From NCBI GenBank assembly GCA_024280265.1, contig JAJRQL010000051.1:1-43576 (forward strand): a stretch of 43,576 nt of DNA, given 5' to 3'. The notes below the pieces were generated by a model. That model made no database searches. It worked only from the letters and a program-made list of their open reading frames with translations, and was not told the origin of the DNA. The position numbers and the translations under genes were made by a program. Positions within the stretch are counted from its first letter, which is position 1. Each line of letters starts with the position of its first letter. Shown here piece after piece: positions 8,687 through 17,948 of the stretch. The DNA comes from Deltaproteobacteria bacterium. GTDB lineage: Bacteria; Desulfobacterota; Desulfobulbia; Desulfobulbales; Desulfocapsaceae.

Positions 8687-9886
8687 ATGACTCATAGGGA
8701 ACGTTCTATCTTAAAGGTGACCTGTTTCGGTCATTTTGTAAGCCATTTTAATATGCTGGTCTTCCCAGCCGTGCTGTTGCCCCTTACAGCTCGAATGGGA
8801 ATGGGGCTTGTTGAAACACTGGCTCTTTCGTTCTGGATGTACCTGCTCTTTGGCGTGACAGCTCTGCCATGGGGGTTTCTTGCCGATCGTTTCGGCTCCC
8901 GTCCCCTGCTGATTCTCTTTCATCTGGGGGCTGGCTGCTGTGGGATTCTCGCATCTTTTAACGTATCAAATCCTGCGATTTTCACCTTTTGTCTTGCAGG
9001 AATTGGGTTCTTTTCAGGTATTTACCATCCAGTGGGACTTGGTTGGATAGCAAAAGAGATTGAAAACACCAGCCGGGGGATGGCCCTGAACGGTATGTAT
9101 GGAAATCTGGGGCTTGCAGCAGCTCCACTACTTGCCGGTTCATTGAACTTTTTCTGGGGTGTTGAAGCTGTTTATATGGTTCTTGGTGCTGTGAACCTTA
9201 TCGGGTTGCTCCTTTTATATCTTGTGCGTAATGGTCATTCAGGAAAACAGAAAGCCTCTATGGCTGGAGGGCAGCTTAAGGGCAGTTTTAAACCTTTTGT
9301 GGTGCTTTTACTAGCTATGATGCTTGGAGGAGTGGTATACCGGGCCACCACGGTAACTCTTCCGGCATATTTTGAACTGCAGAATCGGGATCTGTATCAG
9401 ATGTTCCTGGGGATTTCGGGACAGCTGGGTTCTGCCAACCTTTTTGCAACCCTTATAACTTCCATGATCTATCTCGTTGGTATGGCGGGACAATATTACG
9501 GAGGAAGGGTGGGGCAGAAAATTGATCTTGGAAGGGGATATCTTCTTTTTCATTTGATCACCATTCCTGCGGCACTTGCCATGGCCTGGACCAGTAATAC
9601 ACCACTGGTCATCTTTGATATGATCCACTCTTTTTTTCTGCTTGGAATGCAACCGCTGGAGAACACCCTGGTGGCCAGACTCAGCCCACCGAAGCTGCAT
9701 TCATCAGCCTATGGGTTGAAATTTGTCCTCACCTTTGGAGTTGGCGCCCTCAGCGTGAGTATGGTGGGCGGAATAAAAGAGATATTTGGTTTGAATGCAG
9801 TGTATATTGCCTTGGCGCTAGTTTCTGTCTGCCTCGTTTTTGTAATTATGCTGCTTAACCATTACCGTTACCAGCAGGCAATATAG
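8687..9886 (+). CDS. Major facilitator superfamily transporter
   Basis: A 399-residue protein with about twelve hydrophobic helices in two halves. After the second helix it has the loop motif G-F-L-A-D-R-F-G-S-R-P-L, the MFS motif A. The middle loop (around residues 185-200) is short and basic. A proton- or ion-coupled small-molecule transporter or exporter is likely, but the substrate cannot be read from sequence. No strong ribosome site is seen before ATG 8687. It follows coaBC by 61 bases and is convergent with glnS; it ends with TAG. Confidence 0.82.
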   Translation: MTHRERSILKVTCFGHFVSHFNMLVFPAVLLPLTARMGMGLVETLALSFWMYLLFGVTALPWGFLADRFGSRPLLILFHLGAGCCGILASFNVSNPAIFTFCLAGIGFFSGIYHPVGLGWIAKEIENTSRGMALNGMYGNLGLAAAPLLAGSLNFFWGVEAVYMVLGAVNLIGLLLLYLVRNGHSGKQKASMAGGQLKGSFKPFVVLLLAMMLGGVVYRATTVTLPAYFELQNRDLYQMFLGISGQLGSANLFATLITSMIYLVGMAGQYYGGRVGQKIDLGRGYLLFHLITIPAALAMAWTSNTPLVIFDMIHSFFLLGMQPLENTLVARLSPPKLHSSAYGLKFVLTFGVGALSVSMVGGIKEIFGLNAVYIALALVSVCLVFVIMLLNHYRYQQAI

Positions 9887-9911
9887 CTTTCGAACAGAAA
9901 GTCAAGGGGGC

Positions 9912-11611
9912 TTATTTCTTTTTTTGTTTTGCCCAGGAATCTCGCAAGCCAACGGTACGGTTAAAGACCAGACTGCCTGGTTTTGAGTCTTTGGAATCAA
10001 CGCAGAAATATCCCTGTCTCTCAAATTGAACGCAGGTTCCGGGGGCGGCATCAGCCAGTGATGGTTCCACTAGACAGTTGCTCAAGGTGGTGAGAGAATC
10101 CGGATTTAAGTGTTCCTTGAAATCTGTTGCTTTATTCGCATCAGGATTTTCAACATCAAAGAGACGATCGTAGAGGCGCACTTCGCAGCTGACAGCATGG
10201 GGGGCTGAGACCCAGTGGATGGTTCCTTTGACCTTGCGCCCGTCCGGGGCATTACCCCCATATGTTTTTGGATCATATGTACAGTGCAACTCAGTGATTT
10301 TTCCAGTTGTTTCATCCTTGATCACAGCATCGCAGGTAATAAAGTAGGCATACCTCAGCCGCACCTCGCGACCGATGTCCAGGCGGAAGAATTTTCGAGG
10401 TGCATTTTCCAGAAAGTCACTGCGTTCAATATAGATTTCTCTGGAAAAGGGAACCTTGCGGGACCCCATATCCGGGTTTTGGGGGTGGTTTTGGCCTCCA
10501 CACCCTCCACCTTGTCTTCTGGGTAGTTGGTAATAACAACTTTCAGTGGATCAAGTACCCCCATCACCCTCGGTGCTTTGGTGTTAAGGTCATTTCTCAC
10601 GGAATTTTCAAGTACCCCCATATCGATCCAGCTGTCACGCTTACCAACGCCTATTTCAGCACAGAAGTTACGTATGGAATCCGGGGTGTAGCCACGCCTC
10701 CTGAGACCCGAAATGGTAAGCATACGGGGATCATCCCAGCCGGTCACATGGTTTTCGTTTACCAGTTGCATAAGTTTACGTTTTGACATTACGGTATAAC
10801 TGAGATTGAGTCTGGCAAATTCAATCTGCTGAGGGTGTGCAGGTGTCTCGAGGGTGTCAAGTACCCAGTCATACAGGGGCCTGTGATCCTCAAACTCAAG
10901 GGTGCAGAGTGAGTGGGTTATCTCTTCGGTTGAATCAGAGAGACAGTGGGTGTAATCGTACATCGGGTAGATACACCACTTGTCGCCAGTACGGTGATGG
11001 TTGACATTCATGATTCTGTACAGGATAGGATCACGCATGTTCAGATTTGGTGAAGCCATGTCTATTTTAGCACGCAGGACATGGCTTCCTTCGGCATGAA
11101 CACCATCCTTCATCTCCTGAAAAATCCTGAGATTCTCTTCGATAGTGCGGTTACGGTGAGGACTTTCCCTGCCTGGCTCTGTGAGTGTCCCACGGTATTG
11201 CCGCATTTTATCAGCGTTGAGGCAGCAGATGTAGGCCTTCTCTTTTTTGATAAGTTCCAAGGCGTATTCATAGAGTTTATCAAAGTAGTCTGAAGCGTAA
11301 AAGAGATTCTCACCCCAGTCAAAACCCAGCCATTTTACATCCTTTTTAATGGAATCAACATAGGCTGACTCTTCTTTGCTGGGGTTGGTGTCGTCAAAGC
11401 GGAGGTGACAACGGCCACCAAATTCATTGGCTATACCAAAGTTTAAACAAATAGATTTGGCGTGGCCAATGTGGAGAAAACCGTTTGGCTCAGGAGGAAA
11501 ACGGGTGACCGGAACGGCATGTTTCCCGCTGGCCAGATCCTCAGTAATCATCTGCCGAATAAAATCAAGGGGCTTGGTGTTCTTCTCACTGCTGTTGTCT
11601 TGGGTATCCAT
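9912..11611 (-). pseudogene. glnS: Glutaminyl-tRNA synthetase, interrupted by a one-base frameshift
   Basis: GlnRS charges tRNA-Gln. The first part (from ATG 11611) has [16 protein letters not shown] with the HIGH motif and V-M-S-K-R-K-L as the KMSKS loop. The anticodon-binding C-terminal part (M-G-S-R-K-V-P-F-S to the end) continues in another frame. The break lies at 10474-10485, in a C/A homopolymer context (minus strand C5-A4-C3). Adding one base there gives T-T-P-K-N-P-D-M-G-S-R and a 566-residue protein, the normal GlnRS length. Apart from the indel nothing looks decayed, so a sequencing error is plausible. It follows gltX in the same direction. An earlier GTG at 11683 is also in frame. 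Confidence 0.9.
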
Positions 11612-11692
11612 GGTTTGTCTCGTTGTTAAACAGTTCTTGACGACCTTCTCTGGTAACAGACACTTTCCAGATATTTTTCGCACCGCGCGTGT

Positions 11693-13171
11693 CTACTGAT
11701 ATAGTTTTTCAACCTCGGAAAGACGACGCACCACGCGCTCCCGACCAATGATTACCAGAATGTCGAACATGGACGGGCCGGCAAGCTGGCCTGTGACTGC
11801 GGTGCGCATGCCGTTAATGATAATACCCGGTTTAATGTCAAGCTCTGTTGCAAGATCCCGGGCTGTCTGTTCCACTGTTTCAAGGGTGAATTCATCGAGT
11901 GCTTCGTAGCGTTTTGCCAGCATTGGCAGCCATTCTTTGAGACCCTCATGTTTTAAGATGTTCTTTTTTAATGGCTTGGCCTCCACGGGGAACTCATCGC
12001 AGAAATATGCACGTCCCAGGGTCGCAAAATCAGTGAGGGTGTGAAAGCGATTCCGGATAAGGTTCAGGGTTTGCAGGAACCACTCCTTTTTTTCTCCTTC
12101 GTAAGCGCTATCCCAGAGGTTCTTTTCTTTCAGGAATGGTTTTACCATGTCAGCTATCTCTTCAATAGGCATGGTGCGCAGGTAATGCTCGTTGATGGCG
12201 ATGGCTTTGGGATCCGTGAAAAATTTGGCATCACCTTTACGATAGTTGAATATGGAATTCGATTTATTGATCCTTTCAAGAGAGAAAGCCTCTATCATCT
12301 CTTCCCTGGAATAAATCTCGGTATCATCACCAGAGGACCAGCCAAGCAGAACCAGGAAATTGGACAGAGCCCAGGGGATAAAGCCATGCTTCTGGTAAAA
12401 CTGTACAGCAACAATTTCACCATGGCTGCGTTTTGAAATTTTGGCCTTTTTGAGATCCAGGGTCAGTGGCATATGGGCAAAAACAGGAACGGGTGCTTCA
12501 AGGGCCTCATAGAGAAGAACCTGACGCAGGGTGTTGGTCATGTGATCCTGACCGCGGATGACATGGGAGATGCGGTCGCGGATATCATCGACCACATTGC
12601 AGAGCAGGTATAGAGGTTTGCCGGTGGAGCGCACAATGACAAAATCTTCTATTTCGCTGTAAGCAGCCTTTATCTGACCAAGAACTTTGTCGTCATAGGA
12701 GAGGATTTCATCACGCCTGGGAACCTTGAAGCGGATGACAAAGGGAAGCTGGGCCGCTTCTTTTCGGGCTATCTGTTCAGCGCTCAAATTACGGCAGGTG
12801 CCATCATAACCATAGGTGGTTTTGTTCGCCTGAGCAGCCTGTCGCTTGGCGTCAAGTTCTTCTTTTGTGCAGAAACACTTGTAGGCCTTTTGAGTCTTGA
12901 GCAGCTTCTGGGCAGAGGCTACATGGTCAGCATCAAAATCGGTTTGAAAGTAAGGGCCCTCATCCCAGTCTATGCCAAGCCATTCCATTCCTTCAATAAT
13001 ACCTTTGATGGATTCTTCGGTGGATCGTTCTGCGTCAGTGTCTTCGATACGAAGGATGAGTTTTCCGCCGGTTTTTTTTGCATAAAGCCAGTTGTAGAGA
13101 GCAGTTCTTGCACCACCAATGTGAAGATAACCGGTGGGACTTGGTGGAAAACGTAGCCGTGTTTCAGTCAT
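11693..13171 (-). CDS. gltX: Glutamyl-tRNA synthetase
   Basis: A 492-residue class I synthetase charging tRNA-Glu. F-P-P-S-P-T-G-Y-L-H-I-G-G with the HIGH-like motif lies at residues 17-20, R-I-E-D-T-D follows, and K-I-S-K-R (residues 244-248) is the KMSKS loop. The helical anticodon-binding C-terminus is complete (family norm is about 470-500). It heads a minus-strand pair with glnS. It ends with TAG, and the frame then stays open for 27 codons straight into the glnS ATG. Confidence 0.95.
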   Translation of the reverse strand: MTETRLRFPPSPTGYLHIGGARTALYNWLYAKKTGGKLILRIEDTDAERSTEESIKGIIEGMEWLGIDWDEGPYFQTDFDADHVASAQKLLKTQKAYKCFCTKEELDAKRQAAQANKTTYGYDGTCRNLSAEQIARKEAAQLPFVIRFKVPRRDEILSYDDKVLGQIKAAYSEIEDFVIVRSTGKPLYLLCNVVDDIRDRISHVIRGQDHMTNTLRQVLLYEALEAPVPVFAHMPLTLDLKKAKISKRSHGEIVAVQFYQKHGFIPWALSNFLVLLGWSSGDDTEIYSREEMIEAFSLERINKSNSIFNYRKGDAKFFTDPKAIAINEHYLRTMPIEEIADMVKPFLKEKNLWDSAYEGEKKEWFLQTLNLIRNRFHTLTDFATLGRAYFCDEFPVEAKPLKKNILKHEGLKEWLPMLAKRYEALDEFTLETVEQTARDLATELDIKPGIIINGMRTAVTGQLAGPSMFDILVIIGRERVVRRLSEVEKLYQ

Positions 13172-13635
13172 GGGGAAAGCCTTGTTTGTATTTGAAAATA
13201 TTGCCTGGTCAGGTTGAAGCCTTTATATTATGCCTGATGTATATCGTTTTCAATCAGTTTGTTCAATAACAATTGACTGGAAAAGAATGAATTGAATGAA
13301 TTGATACTCGCGGGCTTGAAAAACAGTTAAATATTTTTAGTTGTTCTCTTTGCTGGAACTCGTTATAGTTCGTTCTTTTTAGTGCCTTACTTTATGAAAA
13401 CCGTTACAAAAAACAGGCCAGCGAGATACGAGACTCTAAGATTATATCAGAGTGAAACAATATTAAGATGTTACAAATAACAACAGGGCACTTGACCAGC
13501 GACTCTAAAAAGTTTACCGACTTGTTGGGTTAGCTGTTTTTATGTAAAGTTTTTCGTTGCAGAGAAAACTACACACTGTGGTGTTCGTGGGTTGTATAAT
13601 AAAAGAGAGAATTTCAGGGTAGGGAAGGAGTGAAG
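13172..13635. other. Intergenic region between divergent gltX and serA
   Basis: This stretch of about 460 bases contains no credible gene. It holds an attC-like palindrome (13494-13536), a TATAAT at 13595-13600 that could be the serA -10 box (its -35 match is poor) and an AAGGAG ribosome site at 13625-13630 that favours ATG 13636. The gltX promoter must also lie here, reading leftward. Confidence 0.5.
13494..13536 (+). repeat. attC-like palindromic repeat, copy 1
   Basis: The 34 bases from CGACTC to GGGTTAG (13500-13533) match 42537-42570 at 31 of 34 positions. The outer ends CAGC and GCTG can pair, with unpaired bases on the right arm, and the right end is GTTAGCT, close to the integron core site GTTRRRY. 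There is no cassette-like gene or integrase next to it, so it would be a solitary site if it is attC at all. Confidence 0.45.
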
Positions 13636-15222
13636 ATGAAAGTATTGATCAGTAATAATATGTCTCCCTCAGGGGAAAAAATTCTGGTGGATGCCGGGCT
13701 TGATGTTGATGTGAAAACAGGGCTTGCACCAGAAGAGCTCAAGGAGATCATTGGCGAGTATGATGGTCTGGTTGTGCGTAGTGCCACTAAGGCAACTGCA
13801 GAAATTATTGATGCTGCTGAAAATCTGAAGGTTATCGGGCGTGCCGGGATCGGCCTTGATAACGTGGATATTCCTGCTGCAAGCCAGAAGGGTATAGTCG
13901 TCATGAATGCCCCCGACGGTAATGCAACAACAGCTGCAGAACATGCCATCGGCATGATGATGTCCCTGTCTCGTAATATACCCCAGGCAACTGCTTCCAT
14001 GAAGGAGGGGAAATGGGAAAAAAAGAGTTTTATGGGACGTGAACTCACCGGAAAGACCTTTGGTATTTTTGGTATTGGCCGTATCGGAGCCATTGCAGCC
14101 AATCGTGCCCAGGGGCTGAAGATGAAGGTTATTGCCTATGATCCCCATATGCCTGAAGATCTGGTGAAAAAGCTTGGAGGTGAGCTGGTGAGTGTTGAAG
14201 AGCTTGCAAAACGCGCTGATTATATCACTGTGCATGTGCCACTCACTAAAGAGACTGCCAATGTGCTTTCCACTGAATTTTTCTCCAATATGAAAAGTGA
14301 TGCCATGTTCATCGATTGCGCCCGGGGCGGTGTCTGCGATGAAGAAGCACTGTACAAGGCACTGGTTGATGGCGAAATTGCTGGAGCTGCCCTTGATGTG
14401 TTTGCTCAGGAACCCACTACAAAAGAAAACTGTCCTCTGCTTGGTCTGAAGAATTTCATCTGTACGCCACATCTTGGTGCTTCAACCAGTGAGGCTCAGG
14501 AAAATGTCGCAACCGCCATTGCGAAACAGGTTGCAGATTACCTGAACAAGGGTGTGGTCACCAATGCAGTGAATGTTCCCTCGGTGAGTGATGATGTGCT
14601 GGCCCAGGTCGGTCCATATGTCAACCTTGGTGAAATGCTTGGTTCCCTTCATATGCAGATCGCAAAAGGAGGCGTCCAGGAGGTGTCTCTTGAATATTCC
14701 GGAGAGCTTGCCGAGTTGAACACCAGTCCTGTCACTGTGGCCTTTTTGAAGGGCCTGTTTGCCCCCATCCTTAAAGATGCTGTAAACTATGTGAATGCTC
14801 CGGTGATCGCAAAGGATCGTGGTATTCGTGTCGTTGAGTCGAAAAGTGACAGGTCAAATGACTTTGTAAATGTGCTCAGGATTAAAGTAGTTACAAATGA
14901 GGGCGAGAATGAGCTGGTGGGAACGGTATTTGGCAAAAATGAACCTCGTCTGGTTCGTATGAATACCTTCCGTCTTGAGGCACAGGCTGAAGGACCCATG
15001 CTCCTTGTTTATAATAACGACGTACCCGGAGTCATCGGGGCGCTGGGTACAACTCTTGGCAATAGCGGTGTGAATATTTCCCGGATGACTGTTGGACGCG
15101 AAGAGGCTTCAAGCCAGAATATAATCCTGCTCAGCACCGACTCTGTTATCTCTAAAGAGTTGCTGGAAGAGGTCAAGAAACTGGAAAACATTGATGATGC
15201 AGTTTCCCTGGAACTTAACTGA
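13636..15222 (+). CDS. serA: D-3-phosphoglycerate dehydrogenase
   Basis: First enzyme of serine synthesis: oxidises 3-phosphoglycerate to phosphohydroxypyruvate with NAD. The 528-residue length is that of the long form. The substrate/NAD part has I-G-R-A-G-I-G-L-D-N-V-D, the G-I-F-G-I-G-R-I-G nucleotide loop, C-A-R-G-G with the catalytic arginine and P-H-L-G-A-S-T with the catalytic histidine. An intervening domain and a C-terminal ACT domain (V-P-G-V-I-G-A-L-G onwards) follow, the usual site for serine feedback. ATG 13636 follows AAGGAG by five bases; GTG 13630 is inside that site. A terminator follows. Confidence 0.95.
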   Translation: MKVLISNNMSPSGEKILVDAGLDVDVKTGLAPEELKEIIGEYDGLVVRSATKATAEIIDAAENLKVIGRAGIGLDNVDIPAASQKGIVVMNAPDGNATTAAEHAIGMMMSLSRNIPQATASMKEGKWEKKSFMGRELTGKTFGIFGIGRIGAIAANRAQGLKMKVIAYDPHMPEDLVKKLGGELVSVEELAKRADYITVHVPLTKETANVLSTEFFSNMKSDAMFIDCARGGVCDEEALYKALVDGEIAGAALDVFAQEPTTKENCPLLGLKNFICTPHLGASTSEAQENVATAIAKQVADYLNKGVVTNAVNVPSVSDDVLAQVGPYVNLGEMLGSLHMQIAKGGVQEVSLEYSGELAELNTSPVTVAFLKGLFAPILKDAVNYVNAPVIAKDRGIRVVESKSDRSNDFVNVLRIKVVTNEGENELVGTVFGKNEPRLVRMNTFRLEAQAEGPMLLVYNNDVPGVIGALGTTLGNSGVNISRMTVGREEASSQNIILLSTDSVISKELLEEVKKLENIDDAVSLELN

Positions 15223-15255
15223 TCGGAATGAAAAGCAGTTTTGAACTCGCAGGAG

Positions 15256-15289
15256 AAGTCGGGTGTCAGCATCTCTCCCGGCTTTTTTT
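15256..15289 (+). terminator. Rho-independent terminator after serA
   Basis: AAGTCGGG pairs with CCCGGCTT (one G-U pair) around a 13-base loop, followed by a run of T residues. It lies about 34 bases after the serA stop. Confidence 0.7.
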
Positions 15290-15317
15290 ATGAGCCTTCA
15301 ACTTAAAAGGAAAAACT

Positions 15318-15650
15318 ATGATCTCTGAATATGAACAGGGTTGTCCCTGTGGTGATGGGAAAGTACCAGATCAGGAAGGAAAATGTGTGATGCCGGAGGT
15401 TACCTTCACGGCCTTTATCATGTCACTGAACACATCAGCTCTGTTTCATCTGGGAGAAATAGCAGATCCGGAGACAGGGGAGAAGGTGATTGACTTTTCT
15501 CTGGCTCGTCATGCCATCGATACTCTGGTTTTGCTTCAGGAAAAGACAAAGGGCAATCTGGATTCTGATGAGACGGAGATGCTGAAGAACATTCTCTATG
15601 ATGTGAAGCTCCGTTTTGTGAAGGCGGTCAAGGATCAGAAAGAATCCTGA
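15318..15650 (+). CDS. DUF1844 family protein
   Basis: A 110-residue soluble protein with the conserved DUF1844 (PF08899) pattern. F-T-A-F-I-M-S-L-N-T-S-A-L-F-H-L-G is followed by D-P-E-T-G-E, H-A-I-D-T-L-x-L-L-Q-E-K-T-K-G-N-L and a C-terminal Y-D-V-K-L-R-F-V. The N-terminus has a C-P-C-G-D-G-K-x(8)-C cluster that might hold a metal. The function of the family is unknown; such genes are often found among housekeeping genes in Desulfobacterota. The AAAAGGAAAAACT before ATG 15318 gives a reasonable ribosome site. Confidence 0.85.
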   Translation: MISEYEQGCPCGDGKVPDQEGKCVMPEVTFTAFIMSLNTSALFHLGEIADPETGEKVIDFSLARHAIDTLVLLQEKTKGNLDSDETEMLKNILYDVKLRFVKAVKDQKES

Positions 15651-15667
15651 AGAGTCTTTTTGGGTCG

Positions 15668-15807
15668 GTTTCTGTTCGGAAATGGCCTTTTTCCCCTGAC
15701 TCTTCGTTGCTTTAAAGTTCTATCCTTGGAGTATCAGATATATACTTGCGGTATAATTTCTTTTGAGCCTCGAGTTAGAAGAAAAACTTTCATTTCTGAA
15801 CATTTAC
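15668..15807 (+). repeat. MITE-like dispersed repeat, copy B
   Basis: This 140-bp copy has the same orientation as copy A, about 70% identical by eye. Shared blocks include GGAAATGGCCTTTTT, CTATCCTTGGAGTATCAGA and TTAGAAGAAAAA. The terminal repeats are more decayed (GTTTCTGTTCGG and TCTGAACATTTAC). A TATAAT at 15752-15757 inside it could act as a -10 box. It ends 49 bases before the ispE start. Confidence 0.72.
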
Positions 15808-15856
15808 ATTTCGTGCTTTTTTATATTTCCAGCGATTACACTGAATAATTACAAAA

Positions 15857-16747
15857 ATGGTTAATCATGCCGAATCCCTTGTGCTACGTGCACCGGCCAA
15901 GGTGAACCTGTACCTGAAGATTGTAGGGAAACGCGCAGACGGGTATCACGATCTTGATACTGTGATGCAGAAATTGGATCTCAGTGATACTGTCAGCTTG
16001 TCTTTTTCTGAAAATCCGGGGATAAACCTCACTTGTCCGGGAACGGATCTGCCTGAAAATTCCTCCAACCTTGTGTGGAAGGCAGCAGATGTTTTCTTGA
16101 GGGAAACAGGTCTTGGCGAGCGGTTCGGAGTAAACATTGTTCTTGAGAAAAAGATTCCCATTGCAGCGGGACTTGGTGGTGGTAGCAGTGATGCGGCATC
16201 TGTCCTGAATGGAATGAACCGACTCTTTAAAATTGGCCTGTCTGAAGACACCCTGCTGGATCTAGCCAGACCCCTTGGTGCTGATGTCCCCTTTTTTGTG
16301 GTTTCCTGTCCTGCTGTCAGGGCAACGGGCATTGGCGACAAGATGGGCAGCTGGCTATCCCTCTCTGCTTGTTCATTGCTTTTGGTCAATCCCGGATTTT
16401 CCGTGGCTACGACCTGGGTGTATAAAAATTTTACGTTGACAAGGGGGGATAAAGATTCTAGTCTGTCTGATTCTCGTAAAAATAAGGTTGATGTCGACGG
16501 GTTTTGCCCACTGTTTAATGATCTTGAAACGGTAACAATCAAGAAATATCCGGAACTTGAATGGATTAAACAGCGAATGCTTGAATATGGCGCATCCGGT
16601 TCTCTTATGTCTGGGAGTGGCCCGACGGTCTTTGGAATTTTCCCTGATCAATCCGGTGGCAAAAAAAGTGCTGTTGTTGAGTGTGCAGACTATTTTAAAG
16701 AAATGTACCCTCAGGGAGTTTTTGTAACTCGTCCTGCTGTTACGTAA
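15857..16747 (+). CDS. ispE: 4-diphosphocytidyl-2-C-methyl-D-erythritol kinase
   Basis: A GHMP-family kinase of the non-mevalonate isoprenoid pathway, phosphorylating CDP-methylerythritol with ATP. The 296-residue protein opens with R-A-P-A-K-V-N-L-Y-L-K-I, has the glycine-rich ATP loop P-I-A-A-G-L-G-G-G-S-S-D-A-A-S near residues 95-110 and G-S-L-M-S-G-S-G-P-T-V-F near the C-terminus, all diagnostic. dxs and ispA at 36131-38955 serve the same pathway. Repeat copy B is immediately upstream and may contribute the promoter. It is followed by tRNA-Gln and prs. Confidence 0.95.
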   Translation: MVNHAESLVLRAPAKVNLYLKIVGKRADGYHDLDTVMQKLDLSDTVSLSFSENPGINLTCPGTDLPENSSNLVWKAADVFLRETGLGERFGVNIVLEKKIPIAAGLGGGSSDAASVLNGMNRLFKIGLSEDTLLDLARPLGADVPFFVVSCPAVRATGIGDKMGSWLSLSACSLLLVNPGFSVATTWVYKNFTLTRGDKDSSLSDSRKNKVDVDGFCPLFNDLETVTIKKYPELEWIKQRMLEYGASGSLMSGSGPTVFGIFPDQSGGKKSAVVECADYFKEMYPQGVFVTRPAVT

Positions 16748-16774
16748 ATAAGTGCAGGTTGTGTATTGTGGTGA

Positions 16775-16850
16775 TGGGGCGTAGCCAAGCGGTTAAGGCA
16801 CCGGGTTTTGATCCCGGCATTCGGAGGTTCGATCCCTCCCGCCCCAGCCA
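16775..16850 (+). tRNA. tRNA-Gln (anticodon UUG)
   Basis: A 76-base cloverleaf including an encoded CCA end. The acceptor stem pairs TGGGGCG with CGCCCCA. The anticodon stem CCGGG/CCCGG encloses TTTTGAT with anticodon TTG. The T-arm reads GGAGG-TTCGATC-CCTCC. It sits between ispE and prs and is probably transcribed with them. Confidence 0.97.
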
Positions 16851-16908
16851 GATTTGTTCTGAAAGAAAACAAAAATTATTTTAATCCCTCGTACTGAGAA
16901 AAGAGATT

Positions 16909-17847
16909 ATGCCGAACATCATTAAGGTTTTTTCTGGAAATGCCAACCCGGTTCTGGCTCAGGAAATTACTGACTATCTGAAAATGCCGTTGTCTGAAGC
17001 AGAAGTTAAGCAATTCAGCGATGGTGAGATTTGCGTTGAGATAAAAGAAAATGTTCGTGGCACTGATGTTTTTGTTGTGCAGCCAACCTGTACACCGGTG
17101 AATGACAATCTCATGGAACTGGTGATTATGGTTGACGCTCTGCGACGTGCATCAGCACGAAGGATCACTGCCGTGGTTCCCTATTATGGATATGCGAGGC
17201 AGGACAGAAAAGTTGCTCCGCGTGTACCTATTTCTGCTAAAGTTGTTGCAGAGATGTTTATGGCAGTCGGGATTCGCAGGGTTCTCTGTATGGATCTCCA
17301 TGCCGGACAGATTCAGGGATTCTTTAATATTCCCGTGGATCATCTCTATGCGGCACCTGTTATACTGGACTATATAAAAGATAAATTTACCGATGTTGTT
17401 ATGGTATCGCCTGATGCTGGTGGGGTAGAAAGAACGCGTGCCTTTGCCAAGCGTCTTGATGCGGGACTTGCCATTATTGATAAGCGGCGGGACCGTCCCA
17501 ATGAATGTGAGGCAATGCATGTAATTGGTGACGTAAAGGGAAAGACAGCCATACTGCTTGATGATATGGTAGATACAGCAGGAACTCTGTGTAACGGCGC
17601 CGCCACTTTGATGAAACATGGTGCCAAAGAGGTACATGCCTGCTGTTCTCATCCTGTTCTCTCAGGACCTGCTGTTGAGCGCTTAACCAAATCTGTAATC
17701 AGTTCACTTGTGGTTACCAATTCGATACCCCTGCGTGGTGATGCCTTGAATTGTGATAAAATTAAGGTGCTGTCAGTGTCTAAGCTTCTCGCACAGGCAA
17801 TAGACCGTATTCATAATGAAGGATCTATCAGCTCATTATTTGTATAG
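16909..17847 (+). CDS. prs: Ribose-phosphate pyrophosphokinase
   Basis: Makes PRPP from ribose 5-phosphate and ATP, feeding nucleotide, histidine and tryptophan synthesis. The 312-residue length is standard class I. It shows F-S-D-G-E-I near the N-terminus, Y-G-Y-A-R-Q-D-R-K (the ATP/flexible loop region), [11 protein letters not shown] with His131 and the PRPP-binding motif D-D-M-V-D-T-A-G-T at residues 218-226. It lies in the common ispE - prs - rplY - pth order. It ends with TAG. Confidence 0.97.
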   Translation: MPNIIKVFSGNANPVLAQEITDYLKMPLSEAEVKQFSDGEICVEIKENVRGTDVFVVQPTCTPVNDNLMELVIMVDALRRASARRITAVVPYYGYARQDRKVAPRVPISAKVVAEMFMAVGIRRVLCMDLHAGQIQGFFNIPVDHLYAAPVILDYIKDKFTDVVMVSPDAGGVERTRAFAKRLDAGLAIIDKRRDRPNECEAMHVIGDVKGKTAILLDDMVDTAGTLCNGAATLMKHGAKEVHACCSHPVLSGPAVERLTKSVISSLVVTNSIPLRGDALNCDKIKVLSVSKLLAQAIDRIHNEGSISSLFV

Positions 17848-17948
17848 CTGGTGTGTAAATAGAGTAGATATTAAAAAAGATAAATACTATTGAGATAAAA
17901 CCTGGCGGGTCGAATTGTTACGATAGGGTCAGGACTAAGGAGGAATAT

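Noticed and set aside
9912-10469. C-terminal GlnRS piece as a separate gene
   Set aside because: Its first residues M-G-S-R-K-V-P-F are an internal GlnRS segment, and the frames join perfectly with one added base.
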